Source of the DNA: Neoscytalidium dimidiatum | Taxonomy: Eukaryota > Ascomycota > Dothideomycetes > Botryosphaeriales > Botryosphaeriaceae | Direction: 5' to 3' | DNA: 64,000 nucleotides | Assembly (NCBI GenBank): GCA_037367355.1 | Contig: CM074697.1 | Location: forward strand, 1,736,001-1,800,000 | Part shown: in pieces, positions 54,663 through 64,000 of the stretch | How the letters are laid out: each line of letters begins with the position of its first letter | Numbering within the stretch: position 1 is the first letter of the stretch | Made by a program: the position numbers and the translations under genes | The notes under the pieces: generated by a model | Databases searched by the model: none | The model's input: only the letters and a program-made list of their open reading frames with translations | Told to the model about the DNA's origin: nothing

Positions 54663-57600
54663 ACATGGTCTCAGCCGCTCGGAGCAGCAACGCATTCTCG
54701 AGTACAAGACCACTATATATCATCGTGCTTAAAATGAAGCGATCAGTCGCGACAAAGGTGGTGTGGCCTGTCACTCCAATACGCTGTCCAGTTGCCCCGA
54801 TGTGTATTATTCTTGCTCCTCCGCACTCTCTCCCCTTGCCTGCGCGCGTTGCTCTTTAGTAAATGATGCTTTCCCCGTAAGACGGAAATTCCCCGTATGT
54901 TTTTTTCTGGGTTTGAATAGTTGCTACTTTCTACGTGTGATGATGGAGGGGACGATGGCTGGGCTGAGCCTCTTCAGGCATCTCGTTCGTGGTCGTCATC
55001 GGTATCTATTTGTTTGACGCAGCAGTGATTCAAGGAAAACCCATATAAACCTTCAATTTTATTTTAGTTTTTCCTTTTCTTCTTCCCCTTTTCCTCTCCT
55101 TCTCTACTGAGATTTGATGGACTGTTCTCTCCAGCAATGGTAAACGTGAAGCACGAAACATTAGTAATGGTAGGTGTTGAAGTTGCTTGCGCTCTCGTAG
55201 ATCTCTCTTTGAATACTGTGGAGCCTGGTATATCTCACGTGATTATGAATTCCCTTTCTCTTTCGTCGCGCTCATGTCTCTGGCAACTAAAGGTTTTGCT
55301 GTGTTTTGACACCGAAACTGTATATCTTGAGACTAAAACGGAAACACTGAAGTGGTGTGGTACTAAACGAAGTAGAGATTTGTCTTTCTACGAGGATGTA
55401 GGCACGGTTAACCCTAGACATTTCAGGAAATTCAGCGTTTCGGACGCTAAACAGCACAATCAGACATTCTTCATTACCACTTGTCTGTAGGCAGGGACCT
55501 TCAGTTTGCAACTCAAGGTAAACGGAAACAGCTAATTGCTTTGGGGACCCAGTCTGACCCCCTTGTATTCCAGCGGTCATGTACGCATGACTCCGCGACC
55601 AAGCTGACCCACACATTCGACAGATTAGGAAAGATTGTAGGCGCAAGGCCTGGCTTTGCTGCTCAACTCGGGCAAATCATCTTGCCTGTGCTCATTTCAA
55701 ACTCGCAGATCCAAGCTAAGGCGAACTTGGGTCGAATATTAGCGAAGATTGGCGGCCAGCATTCATGAGGCCCTATCTCCGGAATAGGAAATTTTCAAAA
55801 CTTGCCTTGAGCTACTTCTGATTGGCTGGAATCATGTAAGTTCTACTGCTTAGTGTTTCTACTCACGAGCTCCTCTTACGTCCCCAATTGGCCATCTTCA
55901 AACGCTTGTAGTTGGTTCTGTCACATCGTTCACCCAGTGGTTAGCCGGGATGTTCAATTGACTTTCTGCACATCCCCAAACCATACCCAGTTCTCACACT
56001 ACTCATTTGCTAGGCGTTTGTGGACGTTGTACAGTTCCAGTACACGCTAAGGAAGGGCGCCAACGGCTAGAGTAAGACTCCCTTGCTTCCATTCTTAAAG
56101 GGTCCCATGGACTACACCTCAAGTTTGTAGGCGTAACCGGAACTTACCCGGCCTTGTGAGCCCTGCTGGTAAATTCACATCCTTGGCATGAAAGGCTGTC
56201 ATACTTCCAGATCTAATGGCAATTTAGTGATCCTATCCATTAGCACCAGTCGTTTTGGTCCTGTAAGCTATCGATCACCTGCATTTTCGAAATATTATAG
56301 GCCCACAGTCAATTACAGGTCGTCCAGCGTTACACGAGCACGGTGATTCTCGCAACATCTAAGCAGTACGACCTCTGCCAAAGTACCCAGTCTTTCCACT
56401 TGCAGATTGTACAATCCTCTGCTGCCTGATAGCTGCTGTCCGGACCAAAATTGTGGATCACTGCATAAGGGAATCATGTATGCCAAGCCAACGTCCACAG
56501 CGTGCAACCACGTTGTTACACAAACTTACCGATCTTTCTCTCCAGTATCCCAATTGATCAACGCAGCCCGGGATTCTATCGGGGTTCCAATACAGTAAAA
56601 GACCGCTTCCTTCGCAAGACGCCAAATCGAGTAGCATTATCTCTCCCTCTCCCCAATCTCCTCGTGAACCTTCATTACCTTTCGACTAACAGTGTGCCCA
56701 TCATTGGAAGAAAGATCATCTCAGCCACCCCCAATCTTCGCTCCTTCCGTGTTTCCACGATCTCCCTCCCCACCCTCTTCTTTTCTCGCTCGTTCTCCCG
56801 TCCGCATCCCCTTCCTAAACCACCTCCTCCCCACGCTTCCCGCCCCCCGTACCACCGTCCTCTTCCGCAGCAGCGGCGGCGGATTGCCCCTCTCATCCGG
56901 CCTTCGCGTATCCACATGGGCCTCCGGCGGCTGGACTTCCACCCGCTCCTCCCAAGGTAAAATGCCGCAAAACTTCCTCCGATGGAACTCGAAGAACTCG
57001 AGGAGGCCGCATTCCCAGTCCCCGCCGCTGCCACCACCGTCATGCTCGGCGGGCTTCCGAACGCACACCTGCGACTCGCCTTTCTGCACGGGGCCGTTGA
57101 ACAGGTCGACCTGGCGGGTGTAGCCGTACGTCTTCTGGACGTGACCGGACACGCGACCAGTCCGCCTCACTACGTTATTAACTCTTCCTTTACTTTGTTG
57201 TCCTTTAATCTTCCATTTCACCTTGAATGAGACAAAATGACACTTATGTTACTCGCCGATTAGTGCTGCAAGGACACGGGTGACACGTAGCAACGGAAAT
57301 ATCAACCATTTTCCCGGTGCCCTGTTCTTCGACGGCACTGAATAAACAATGTACAATCTATCTCCATAATGCTTGGTCGACGCTACTGCATGTGCAATTT
57401 CTCCACATCCACGTCTACTCCGCTTCCCGAAGATATATATCCCTAAACGCCGACCTGTGCGCGCTTTAGTAGCGATAGCAGTAGAACCAGACCTATCTAA
57501 CGCCACTTTGATCTAGTTCAAACAATGAGCGAAAATCCAGCCGAATTCAATAGCACGAAGGCCAAGGAAGAACTAAATAAAGAAAATATGGACAAGCAAG

Positions 57601-57673
57601 GAAGTCATAGCCAAAGCCAGAGAAATCTCAAAACGATCCGATAAATCTCGACTAAGAGATTTCAAAAGGGGGA
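54663..57673. other. Gene-poor region of about 3 kb, partly A/T-rich
   Basis: Between the mitochondrial HMG gene and the MCH1-type gene. The stretch 54900-56650 looks more A/T-rich than flanking DNA and has no recognisable gene; an old, mutated repeat is possible but unproven. A GC-richer island at about 56870-57180 coincides with a possible minus-strand coding frame listed separately. Confidence 0.4.
56721..57221 (-). CDS. Possible hypothetical protein or gene remnant
   Basis: An open frame of 166 codons on the minus strand, starting at an ATG at 57221. Its middle part has balanced, protein-like composition (HVQKTYGYTRQVDLFNGPVQKGE, GLLEFFEFHRRKFCGILPWEERVEV). Its ends are Gly/Arg-rich and look like non-coding translation. 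The GC-rich middle contrasts with A/T-rich flanks, which favours real or former coding. I recognise no family. It could be one exon of a small gene, a pseudogene or chance. Confidence 0.28.
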   Translation of the reverse strand: MKWKIKGQQSKGRVNNVVRRTGRVSGHVQKTYGYTRQVDLFNGPVQKGESQVCVRKPAEHDGGGSGGDWECGLLEFFEFHRRKFCGILPWEERVEVQPPEAHVDTRRPDERGNPPPLLRKRTVVRGAGSVGRRWFRKGMRTGERARKEEGGEGDRGNTEGAKIGGG

Positions 57674-59640
57674 TTATACGGCAATACCTCTCGCCTTCCA
57701 TCCGCCCGGGCCCCTCCAAGCCCATATCCACAACCCACAAGCAATCCACACGCTCACCGCCATAGCCCAGAAAGTAGGTGCGTAGCACGCCTTCCCGTAG
57801 CACAGCACGTCTTCATCCTCTCCCTGACTCAGTCCGTGATTACCACCGTCATTCGCCGCGGCGGAGCCCCAGTCGTAGACGGCGCTGTACACCACGCCCC
57901 ACACGGCGGCGCCGGCTGCGGGCATCATGGCGACAATGCCCCAGTTGGTGCCGAAGTTCTCGACGCCCCACACGGCGGCGATGACGATGGGGACGAGCGA
58001 GAACACGGCGCCGTAGCCGGCTCCGATGAGAGCGCTAACAATCCAGAACCGTTCGCCATGTCCCTGGACACCGCCGGTGGCAAGGAGAATTTGGCCGATG
58101 GAAAGGAGGATTGAGAACGCGATAAGGAAGACGATGCGGGAGATGGAAAAGCGGCGGCGGGGAGGGAGAGATGCGAGAGAGGACGCTTGGGAGTGAGGTC
58201 CTTGCCGATGGGCCGGAGAAGGGCTCGCGGAAACAGGGGCGAAGAGGTCAGAGACAGTGCCGGTCAAAAGGCGTGCTGCGGTTGAAGTTATGGCCACAAT
58301 GGAGACGTGAGTTGCCGGTGAGGTGCGGTACTCGGCCGCGGTAGGGACATCATAAAGGGTGCCAATGATGGTTCCAAGGTTGTTGATGAAGGCTTCGCCA
58401 GGACCAGTGACCAAGAAGAAGCCTGCGGAAAGCCACCACATAGTTGCGTCTCCAAGGAAACGGCGAGTCTCCTCGTTCAGGAGCCAGTCCTTCTTGGCGC
58501 GTTCTTGCTCTGCCTTGAATTTCAGGTGCTCGGCCTCGGAGCGGATGAAGTCATACTGCGAATCCGAGAGGTCCTGCGGAGCCATGGTGCCATATCCATG
58601 CTGGTGGGCGGCGCGGTTGAAGAACTCGTCCTCATGCAGGAGACCACTCCTCTCCAGCTCATCCACTGCCTCATCGATCATCTCCTCCTCATCCACGATC
58701 CGCAGGGTAGCTGTTCCGAGCAAGCCCACAAAAAACAGAAAGATGGCCAGGAACAGGAAGAAGCGGAAGACATCCACATCCCCGCGAGATCCGTCCGGCC
58801 GGCGCTCGTACAACAGGCGGCTGCCCACCTGACTCTGCCACATTCCACTCAGACCGAACGCAGCAACCGGCACGGCCAACGCAAGGCCTTTATTCTTTCC
58901 GCGACCGAAATTCTTTGCGCAAGTGGTCAGGGCGGCGAAGTACATGGCCGAGGTGCCCAAGCCGATGGGGACAAAGGCCAACACCATGACGCCGAACGGC
59001 CACCCGCGAGGACCAGCATGATACGTGAAGGCGGCAAGCAGGTATCCGAAGCCGAAGAGTACAGCGGAGAGGAACGACGAAAGGGCGGGACCGTAGCGGT
59101 CGCAGATGTAACCGAAAATGGGTACAGGGAGGTACATGGCCAGCTCGGCGGTAATGGAGATGATGTTCACCTGGAACTGAGTGTAGCGCAGGTGTGATTG
59201 GAAGAGGGGCGCATAGAGCGAGTAGACGGTGATGGAGCCGGCAGCCAGGCTGTTCGAGCGGGCAGCAATCAGTACGGCGATGGCTTCACACAGCGTGCTG
59301 CAGCTGCAGCCAGGCGGCGGGGAGCTCGGGCAAGGGTGGGAGAGGGTGTTACGCACCAGCTGAGCACGGCGCAAGCGTAGCCGCCATAGCGGAGGACGGC
59401 GCGGCGCATCATCTGGCGGTCGCGTTCCTGGATCTGCTCGGCAACCTGTTCGAAGAAGCTCCCAGCATAGGAGTTGGTCTGGCTGGGGCGCGAGGAGGAG
59501 CGGGTGCGGGAGTCGTGTGTGTCATCGGGACGCAGCAGCGGGCGTGTCTCAGCCGCAGCCGACCCCGGTGCCGGGGGGTAGTAATCGCGCTTGTCGATGT
59601 GCGCGTGCCCCGGACCCATGCTCCCCGTCGGCGATGGCAT
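57674..59640 (-). CDS. MCH1: MFS transporter of the MCH1 (monocarboxylate-like) type
   Basis: Two minus-strand exons: 59640-59357 and 59249-57674, coding 619 aa. The splice joins AVLSC to LAAGSITVYSLYAPLF, the conserved start of this family's first membrane helix. About twelve hydrophobic segments are visible, in two blocks separated by a charged cytosolic loop (about residues 245-330: IVDEEEMIDEAVDELERSG ... EETRRFLGD). Family signatures include PVPIFGYICDRYGP, FGLSGMWQSQVGS, TGPGEAFINNLGTIIGT and FGTNWGIVAMMPAAGAAVWG. Yeast Mch1 resembles monocarboxylate permeases by sequence but does not take up monocarboxylates, so the substrate is unknown; a vacuolar membrane location is reported for yeast. 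The 109-base intron has a CTGAT-type branch site. A different acceptor 24-30 bases upstream would insert non-conserved residues. Confidence 0.85.
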
Positions 59641-59914
59641 TGCTTGTCAGCTGCAGGCGTGAGGCATTGATCGCCGCTGGAGTCTGGAGATGGGGACAGG
59701 AAGTGACTGAGCTCTGCTCCGGGAAACAGACTCGCGCGCCGACGGGAGCGAAGAGACGGTAATGAGCTCCGCTATGACGCTGGACTGACCTCCGCTCCGC
59801 CTGTCCTCCATCGCCCGTGCGCCAAAATAATTCCACCCGCCGACCAGCAAGCCTAGCCAGTCAGGCACCACTATCTCTTCTTCTTCTTCGCCGCCGCCGC
59901 CGCCGCCCTCCACA
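59641..59914. promoter_or_regulatory. Shared divergent promoter, MCH1 / RRP42
   Basis: 274 bases between two divergent start codons. A TTC/GCC-repeat leader lies directly before RRP42. No TATA element is obvious, which fits a bidirectional housekeeping promoter. Confidence 0.6.
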
Positions 59915-60201
59915 ATGCCTCCGCCCAGCCAGCACCTGCTGCTCTCGCCCGCCGAGCTCGCATACATCCATTCGTCGCTCTCTCTTAACCCGCCCGTCCG
60001 TCCCGACGGCCGCAGCCCAACTCAATTCCGCCCGCTGGTCGCCGAGACCGACATCCTCCCCGGCGCAAACGGCAGCGCAAGAATATGCTTCGCAGACGGC
60101 ACCGAAGCTATTGTGGGCGTCAAAGCTGAGGTCGAGAAGAGCGCCTTGAAACCCGGCCAGTACGATGTCGAAATCGCCGACGTGGACATGGCCGACGACG
60201 C

Positions 60202-60234
<33 letters not shown>

Positions 60235-61167
60235 AGACGCAGACGCCGCAGCCCGCCGCTCGCGAGGCATGGGCGAGAACGCCTGGGTCGAGATGAGCGT
60301 CGAGATACCGGGCTACCGCGACGATGACCCATTGCCCATTTTCCTGGCCGCCATGTTGACCGAAGCATTGCTGGCAGACGGCCAATTGCGGGACCGCCTC
60401 TTCATCAACCGCCGCTTCCACTGGAAGCTCTACATCGACGTGAGCACGCCTGTCCCCAATGCCTCAGACTGCATATCTAATAACCCCCACCAAAACAGAT
60501 CCTCCTCCTCTCACCACCACTGTCCTACCCGCTCCCTCTTCTCTCCCTAACGACACACCTCGCCCTCCTCTCCACCCGCCTCCCGCGCCTCAAATCCGAA
60601 CGAGACGAAGACCCGCTTTTCGACGACGACTGGACCGCCAGCGTCCCGCTCTACCCTCGCACTGCCACCGCCGCCCTGAACCGCCCGCCCATCACCCTCA
60701 TCGTCGTCGCCGTCGGCACCAACATCATCTTCGACCCGTCCAAAGAGGAGCTCGCCGTCGCTGAGGCCGTCATCGCGCTCTCCATCGGCGAAGCCCGCTC
60801 CCGCTCCCGCTCCCGCTCCCGCTCCCCTGCCAGCATCAACATCAGCGGCAAGCCCGCAAGCGCTGCCGCCGCCGCCGCCGCAGCGAAACCGGCACTCCGC
60901 CTCCACGCCATCCGGACCATCGACCCGCCGTCGCGATTGACGCCGCCGGGCGTGCCGAACGCGCTCAACAGCGCCACGGGCGGCGTGGCGCCGACGTCGA
61001 GCGCCGAGGCCATCGCCCTGCGCGAGGGCATGCAGACCCCCGGCGTGTGGACGCCGCCGCGCGGCGGCGTGAAGAGGGGGCTCGTCGCCCGCATCATCAA
61101 GCTGGCGACGCAGGAAGGAGGGGTCGCGGAGGAGGTGCTGCAGGCGCTGGAGGCGGTGGGGAAATGA
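59915..61167 (+). CDS. RRP42: RNA exosome core subunit Rrp42 (RNase PH fold)
   Basis: Two exons: 59915-60439 and 60499-61167, coding 397 aa. Rrp42 is one of six RNase PH-like ring proteins of the exosome, which degrades and trims RNA in nucleus and cytoplasm; the ring is catalytically inactive in fungi. Visible blocks are LSPAELAYIHSSLS, RPDGRSPTQFRPL, GSARICFADGTEAIVGVKAEVE, RLFINRRFHWKLYID joined to ILLLSPPLSYPLPLLSL, and PPITLIVVAVGTNIIFDPSKEELAVAEAVIALS. Length exceeds the usual 270-300 aa because of three low-complexity inserts: an Asp run (about residues 88-108), an Arg-Ser run (about 293-304) and an Ala run (about 315-323). Assignment to Rrp42 rather than Rrp43/45 rests on the N-terminal block and is fairly firm. 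Confidence 0.9.
60190..60250 (+). repeat. GAC trinucleotide tract inside RRP42
   Basis: About eleven consecutive GAC codons plus variants encode an Asp-rich loop. It is probably length-variable. Confidence 0.85.
60792..60831 (+). repeat. CGCTCC hexanucleotide repeat inside RRP42
   Basis: Six or so CGC-TCC units encode an Arg-Ser dipeptide run between conserved RNase PH-fold segments. Confidence 0.85.
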
Positions 61168-61701
61168 TGGGAGGATAGGAGATTGGCTAGAAAGGGGATA
61201 TGTAGAGGTGAAATTCACGAGTCCACTTCTTGGACGAGGGCGAAGACGGAACGCGCACGAGGTTGAGGATTTGGGAAAGCACAAGGCTGATTTGGAGCTG
61301 GAGCAAGCGGGAGGAAACTACGGTACGGGCCGGGCTGCAGCATTATCGAGGCGTTATTTTTTGATGGCGGAAAAAAAGGAAGTCATGACGTGTCGAGTCT
61401 AGGCAAGGATGACGTTTGTCGCGCGGAACTCTCATCGGGCTTGGAAAGTCTCTTGCACGTTTGATCAGGAGAGAATTATCAGGGAATGTAGCCCGCAGAT
61501 GTCCCGATTATTCTGGGGAATGTCAAGACAGGCTGATCCGCTTGGGAAATAAAAATTTGGGCTTGATAAATACAGATGCCTCCAAATCTGCCCCAAAATT
61601 AACTCAGGCGCAGACGAGGCATCTTCTCCCTACAATCGGACAAAAAGGAAAGAATCAGAATAAGCCTACGATGGCTCACCCACGCCCCTCCGTGCTTGGT
61701 C

Positions 61702-61732
<31 letters not shown>

Positions 61733-62431
61733 GGAAAGGAGAGGTACAGAAATTCACACTTCGCATAAGAGTGAATCGAACATTCAGCAGAAGCTTGTAT
61801 CTGGAGGTCAGGTAAGTTCTCAAGGCCTCGGCTTCACTCAATTGCTTCCTATGAATTTTTCTTCCCCCTTTAATCACCTGCCTCCAGATTATTTCCGGGA
61901 CTTCAGAACAGAGAAATTTCAGGACCACTCTTTTGAGGGCGATCTGAAGCTCGCTGATGGGTTTTGGGATGTAGGAAAACCATAAAAAAAAAATGAAATG
62001 AAAGGGTATACTGGAGCTAGCTCGAAGCTATCTCTAGATCGGTTCCGCATACGGTCGCGTCTATTGGGGTATCGGAGCTAGGGGAAGCTCTGAAAGAAAA
62101 GCTGAAATGAAGCAAACTTAGAAGGCCATATAGACCGTTTCTAAGTTGGTTGTTAAGCGCGCACCAGCGCATGCCAGCAAAGTGATTGTCCTGCCCGTAG
62201 TACGTCAGTCTGGGAGCACTGGACCTGGCGACCGAGGCCCGTGAGACTACTCGACTTGAGAGCGTCCGGTGCAACGGCATGGAGATGGGCTCCAAAGATG
62301 AAATAGTTCATCTACCTTCTCATTCGCTAAGACGCTCGAGGGAGGACATCGAACTTTGTTGATCCAGGTACCGGAATACTAACTCTTGTATGGATTTGTC
62401 GACTTTATTAGCGAGCGTGTCGCAAGAGGAA
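61168..62431. other. Convergent 3' intergenic region, RRP42 / right-edge gene
   Basis: About 1.3 kb with no recognised gene, A/T-richer than the flanks, containing a GT microsatellite. Presumably both 3' UTRs lie here. Confidence 0.45.
61701..61729. repeat. (GT)n microsatellite
   Basis: About 14 GT units without interruption in the convergent intergenic region. A candidate polymorphic marker. Confidence 0.92.
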
Positions 62432-64000
62432 TCAAGACTTTCCACAGACTAGGTCGGCCAGTCTTCTTAGTAGGTCCAGGAGGTCCTCGAAACACTTGAT
62501 AGATGGTGTTTCCTCAGATGGGTCTTGAAAATCTTGTATTCCCGCGTCGCTACCTTGCTCAGACTTTTCCTGTTCGGAATCGTCGTCTGAGTCCTCTCGG
62601 TCTTGGCGAGCAAAACCCGTGATGGCGGAGTTGTCCTGATTCTCCGGGAATAACAAGCTGGCCGGATTACCTTGACCCCATTCCGCGGCCTGACCGACTT
62701 CGATACGCTTGTTAAGTGCGAGAAGCTGCTCCCACTTGTTATGAATGACGTTCAGTGTCCAGCGGGGTTCAAATAGAGTCTGAGGTTGGCTGCGAGCAAA
62801 CGCAGTCTTATCGACCTTCCCGATTTCTGCTACCCACTCTCCGGCTATGGTATTGAAACGCCAAAGACGCTTCTGCCGAACAGTCTTGATAGGGACTTGG
62901 AGAATTCTATCCTGCCTGCTTCGGTAAATCACGAAGTTGTGACTCTCGAGGTCTTCTGCAGCATTAATATCCAAGGCCAAAGTGTCTGGGAAAACAAAAC
63001 AGTCCCGCGATAGGTTCCGCTCATCCACAGCGATGTACTGGTCGAGACCAATCTGCCATGCGAGACCATTCTGAAGGTTAAGAATGTTGCTATCTAGTAG
63101 CTTGCGTGGTTCATCCCTGTTCTCACGCAACCGATACCACCGCTTCGACACCAAACCTGTCGTTCCGCTCTCATAGGATAGCTCGACATCGAGAATCAAA
63201 TCTCCTTGCCCCTCCGGAGTTGCTATCTCAAATGTGGCGGCGTATACTGGTCTGACGTCGCAGAGCTTGCGTATCCATGCGTCTTGAGGTGCCAGAATAT
63301 CGTTGCCTCGGAAGCATCTCGAAAGGGCATGGGTCTCCACGATCGGATCGCCAATCTCAGCTGACACTCTTGCATCCATATTGGCAGAGTTCTCCATCAT
63401 CTCAGCAAAAGTCGTATACGAGTATGTATTCTCATCAATATCCGCGTTGAGAGTCTTCTGAGCGACGAAGGTTCCCAAATGGATGTGCATGTGTAGAAGA
63501 CCACTGAAATGACGAGCATGCTTAGTACTCTCCGTGATAGCATAAAGAAGTTGCATAGCAGGGGATTCCGTAACGCTCATTAATCGTTGTTGAGCTCGGG
63601 AATCTGCCATGGGGTATTTGAAGCGGAATGTAACGCCTCCAACCTCCGACTCGAAAACATGTCCGCCTAGTGGGCGCGGAGGCTGGTATGGGATGCGGAT
63701 GATAGGAGGAAATTTGAGGCAATCCGATGTCTGCGATTGGGGGATGTCCAGGATGGCGAAAGGTTCCACCTCGAAGACCTTTGCGTCGTAGCTGCGCCGA
63801 ATTTGCTGCATACGTTTCAAGGCTTCCTCCACTTTACCTTCCTCTTTGCTTTGAATTTTGAACACAGCCGGGCCGGGACGCTTCTCGCGCGTAATCCAGC
63901 ATGAGCAGTCCATACGGATTGGGTCGAGCGCTTCATAGTTGGGGCCTAGAACTTTCTCTGGTTCCTTCGGCAGTGCCCAGGCAAAAGTAATAATGTATTC
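62432..64000 (-). CDS. Unrecognised large fungal protein, C-terminal part (5' end beyond the window)
   Basis: The minus-strand frame is open from the right edge to the stop at 62432, giving at least 522 residues with no intron visible. The ATG at 63913 is probably internal, since codons upstream of it (ALPKEPEKVLGPNYEALDP) look coding. The segment AVFKIQSKEEGKVEEALKRMQQI resembles the end of a KH-like or other alpha/beta RNA-binding fold, but this is a guess. A long mixed region follows (FRFKYPMADSRAQQRLMSV; LHMHIHLGTF; LWRFNTIAGEWVAEIGKVD). The C terminus is acidic and Ser-rich (SDDDSEQEKSEQGSD), ending in a short Leu-rich helix. No signal peptide or membrane segment is visible in this part. 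I have seen similar uncharacterised fungal proteins but cannot name the family with confidence. Confidence 0.75.
   Translation of the reverse strand, partial: EYIITFAWALPKEPEKVLGPNYEALDPIRMDCSCWITREKRPGPAVFKIQSKEEGKVEEALKRMQQIRRSYDAKVFEVEPFAILDIPQSQTSDCLKFPPIIRIPYQPPRPLGGHVFESEVGGVTFRFKYPMADSRAQQRLMSVTESPAMQLLYAITESTKHARHFSGLLHMHIHLGTFVAQKTLNADIDENTYSYTTFAEMMENSANMDARVSAEIGDPIVETHALSRCFRGNDILAPQDAWIRKLCDVRPVYAATFEIATPEGQGDLILDVELSYESGTTGLVSKRWYRLRENRDEPRKLLDSNILNLQNGLAWQIGLDQYIAVDERNLSRDCFVFPDTLALDINAAEDLESHNFVIYRSRQDRILQVPIKTVRQKRLWRFNTIAGEWVAEIGKVDKTAFARSQPQTLFEPRWTLNVIHNKWEQLLALNKRIEVGQAAEWGQGNPASLLFPENQDNSAITGFARQDREDSDDDSEQEKSEQGSDAGIQDFQDPSEETPSIKCFEDLLDLLRRLADLVCGKS

Noticed and set aside
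54900..56650. Transposon made inactive by RIP
   Set aside because: The stretch is A/T-richer, but I see no terminal repeats, no transposase or reverse-transcriptase remnants and cannot compute RIP indices by eye.
1..64000. tRNA, 5S rRNA or snoRNA genes
   Set aside because: I looked for B-box-like GGTTCRANNCC strings with matching stems and for paired C/D boxes. The few partial matches had no supporting secondary structure.
1..64000. Secondary-metabolite cluster or defence-type system
   Set aside because: No polyketide synthase, NRPS, terpene cyclase, P450 cluster, NLR-like or het-domain gene was seen. The genes are unrelated housekeeping functions.

Overview
This window is nuclear DNA of a filamentous ascomycete (Pezizomycotina; Dothideomycetes is my guess, not shown). 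The genes have short GT-AG introns (mostly 50-150 bases), T/C-rich leaders, no operons, and orthologues of fungal housekeeping proteins. I recognised 15 gene models confidently or fairly confidently, plus a partial gene at the right edge and one doubtful reading frame. I found no tRNA, rRNA, CRISPR array or intact transposon. Exon limits below were placed by reading splice sites and checking codon phase by hand.

Layout. 0-11.4 kb: 3' end of a type-B carboxylesterase, LARP1-like RNA-binding protein, SUMO E1 subunit UBA2, mitochondrial 3-oxoacyl-ACP reductase (minus) divergent from elongin C. 11.4-23.7 kb: gene-poor, with only one small Ser-rich protein at 19.3 kb. 23.7-30.5 kb: a decarboxylase-type amidohydrolase that appears to be spliced in frame to an AT-hook/C2H2 module (minus), divergent from the proteasome chaperone NAS6, then a TMF/Sgm1-type golgin (minus). 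30.5-34.3 kb: gene-poor. 34.3-43.6 kb: Ste11/FMF-1-type HMG-box regulator, GINS subunit PSF1, SulP-STAS-cyclic-nucleotide-domain transporter (Vsb1 type). 43.6-47.8 kb: gene-poor, with two G-quadruplex candidates. 47.8-54.7 kb: Meu6-type PH-domain protein, UBTD-type ubiquitin-like protein, mitochondrial tandem HMG-box protein. 57.7-61.2 kb: MCH1-type transporter divergent from exosome subunit RRP42. 62.4 kb to the end: partial unrecognised protein.

The genes do not form a pathway cluster. They serve SUMOylation, ubiquitin-ligase and proteasome assembly, replication initiation, RNA decay, translation control, mitochondrial fatty-acid synthesis and mitochondrial DNA packaging. Three divergent pairs share intergenic promoters of about 275-390 bases.

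The most unusual observation is the amidohydrolase-zinc-finger gene. Its apparent stop codon lies inside a perfect GTAAGT donor, and splicing joins the complete enzyme domain in phase to a DNA-binding module that has no start codon of its own. Other points of note: a start-codon-only first exon giving an MGCC N-terminus in the UBTD protein, a 5-base terminal exon in elongin C, a 14-base internal exon in NAS6, a hidden 25-base last exon in the SulP transporter, and a LARP1 DM15 region in which two cap-pocket residues look substituted.
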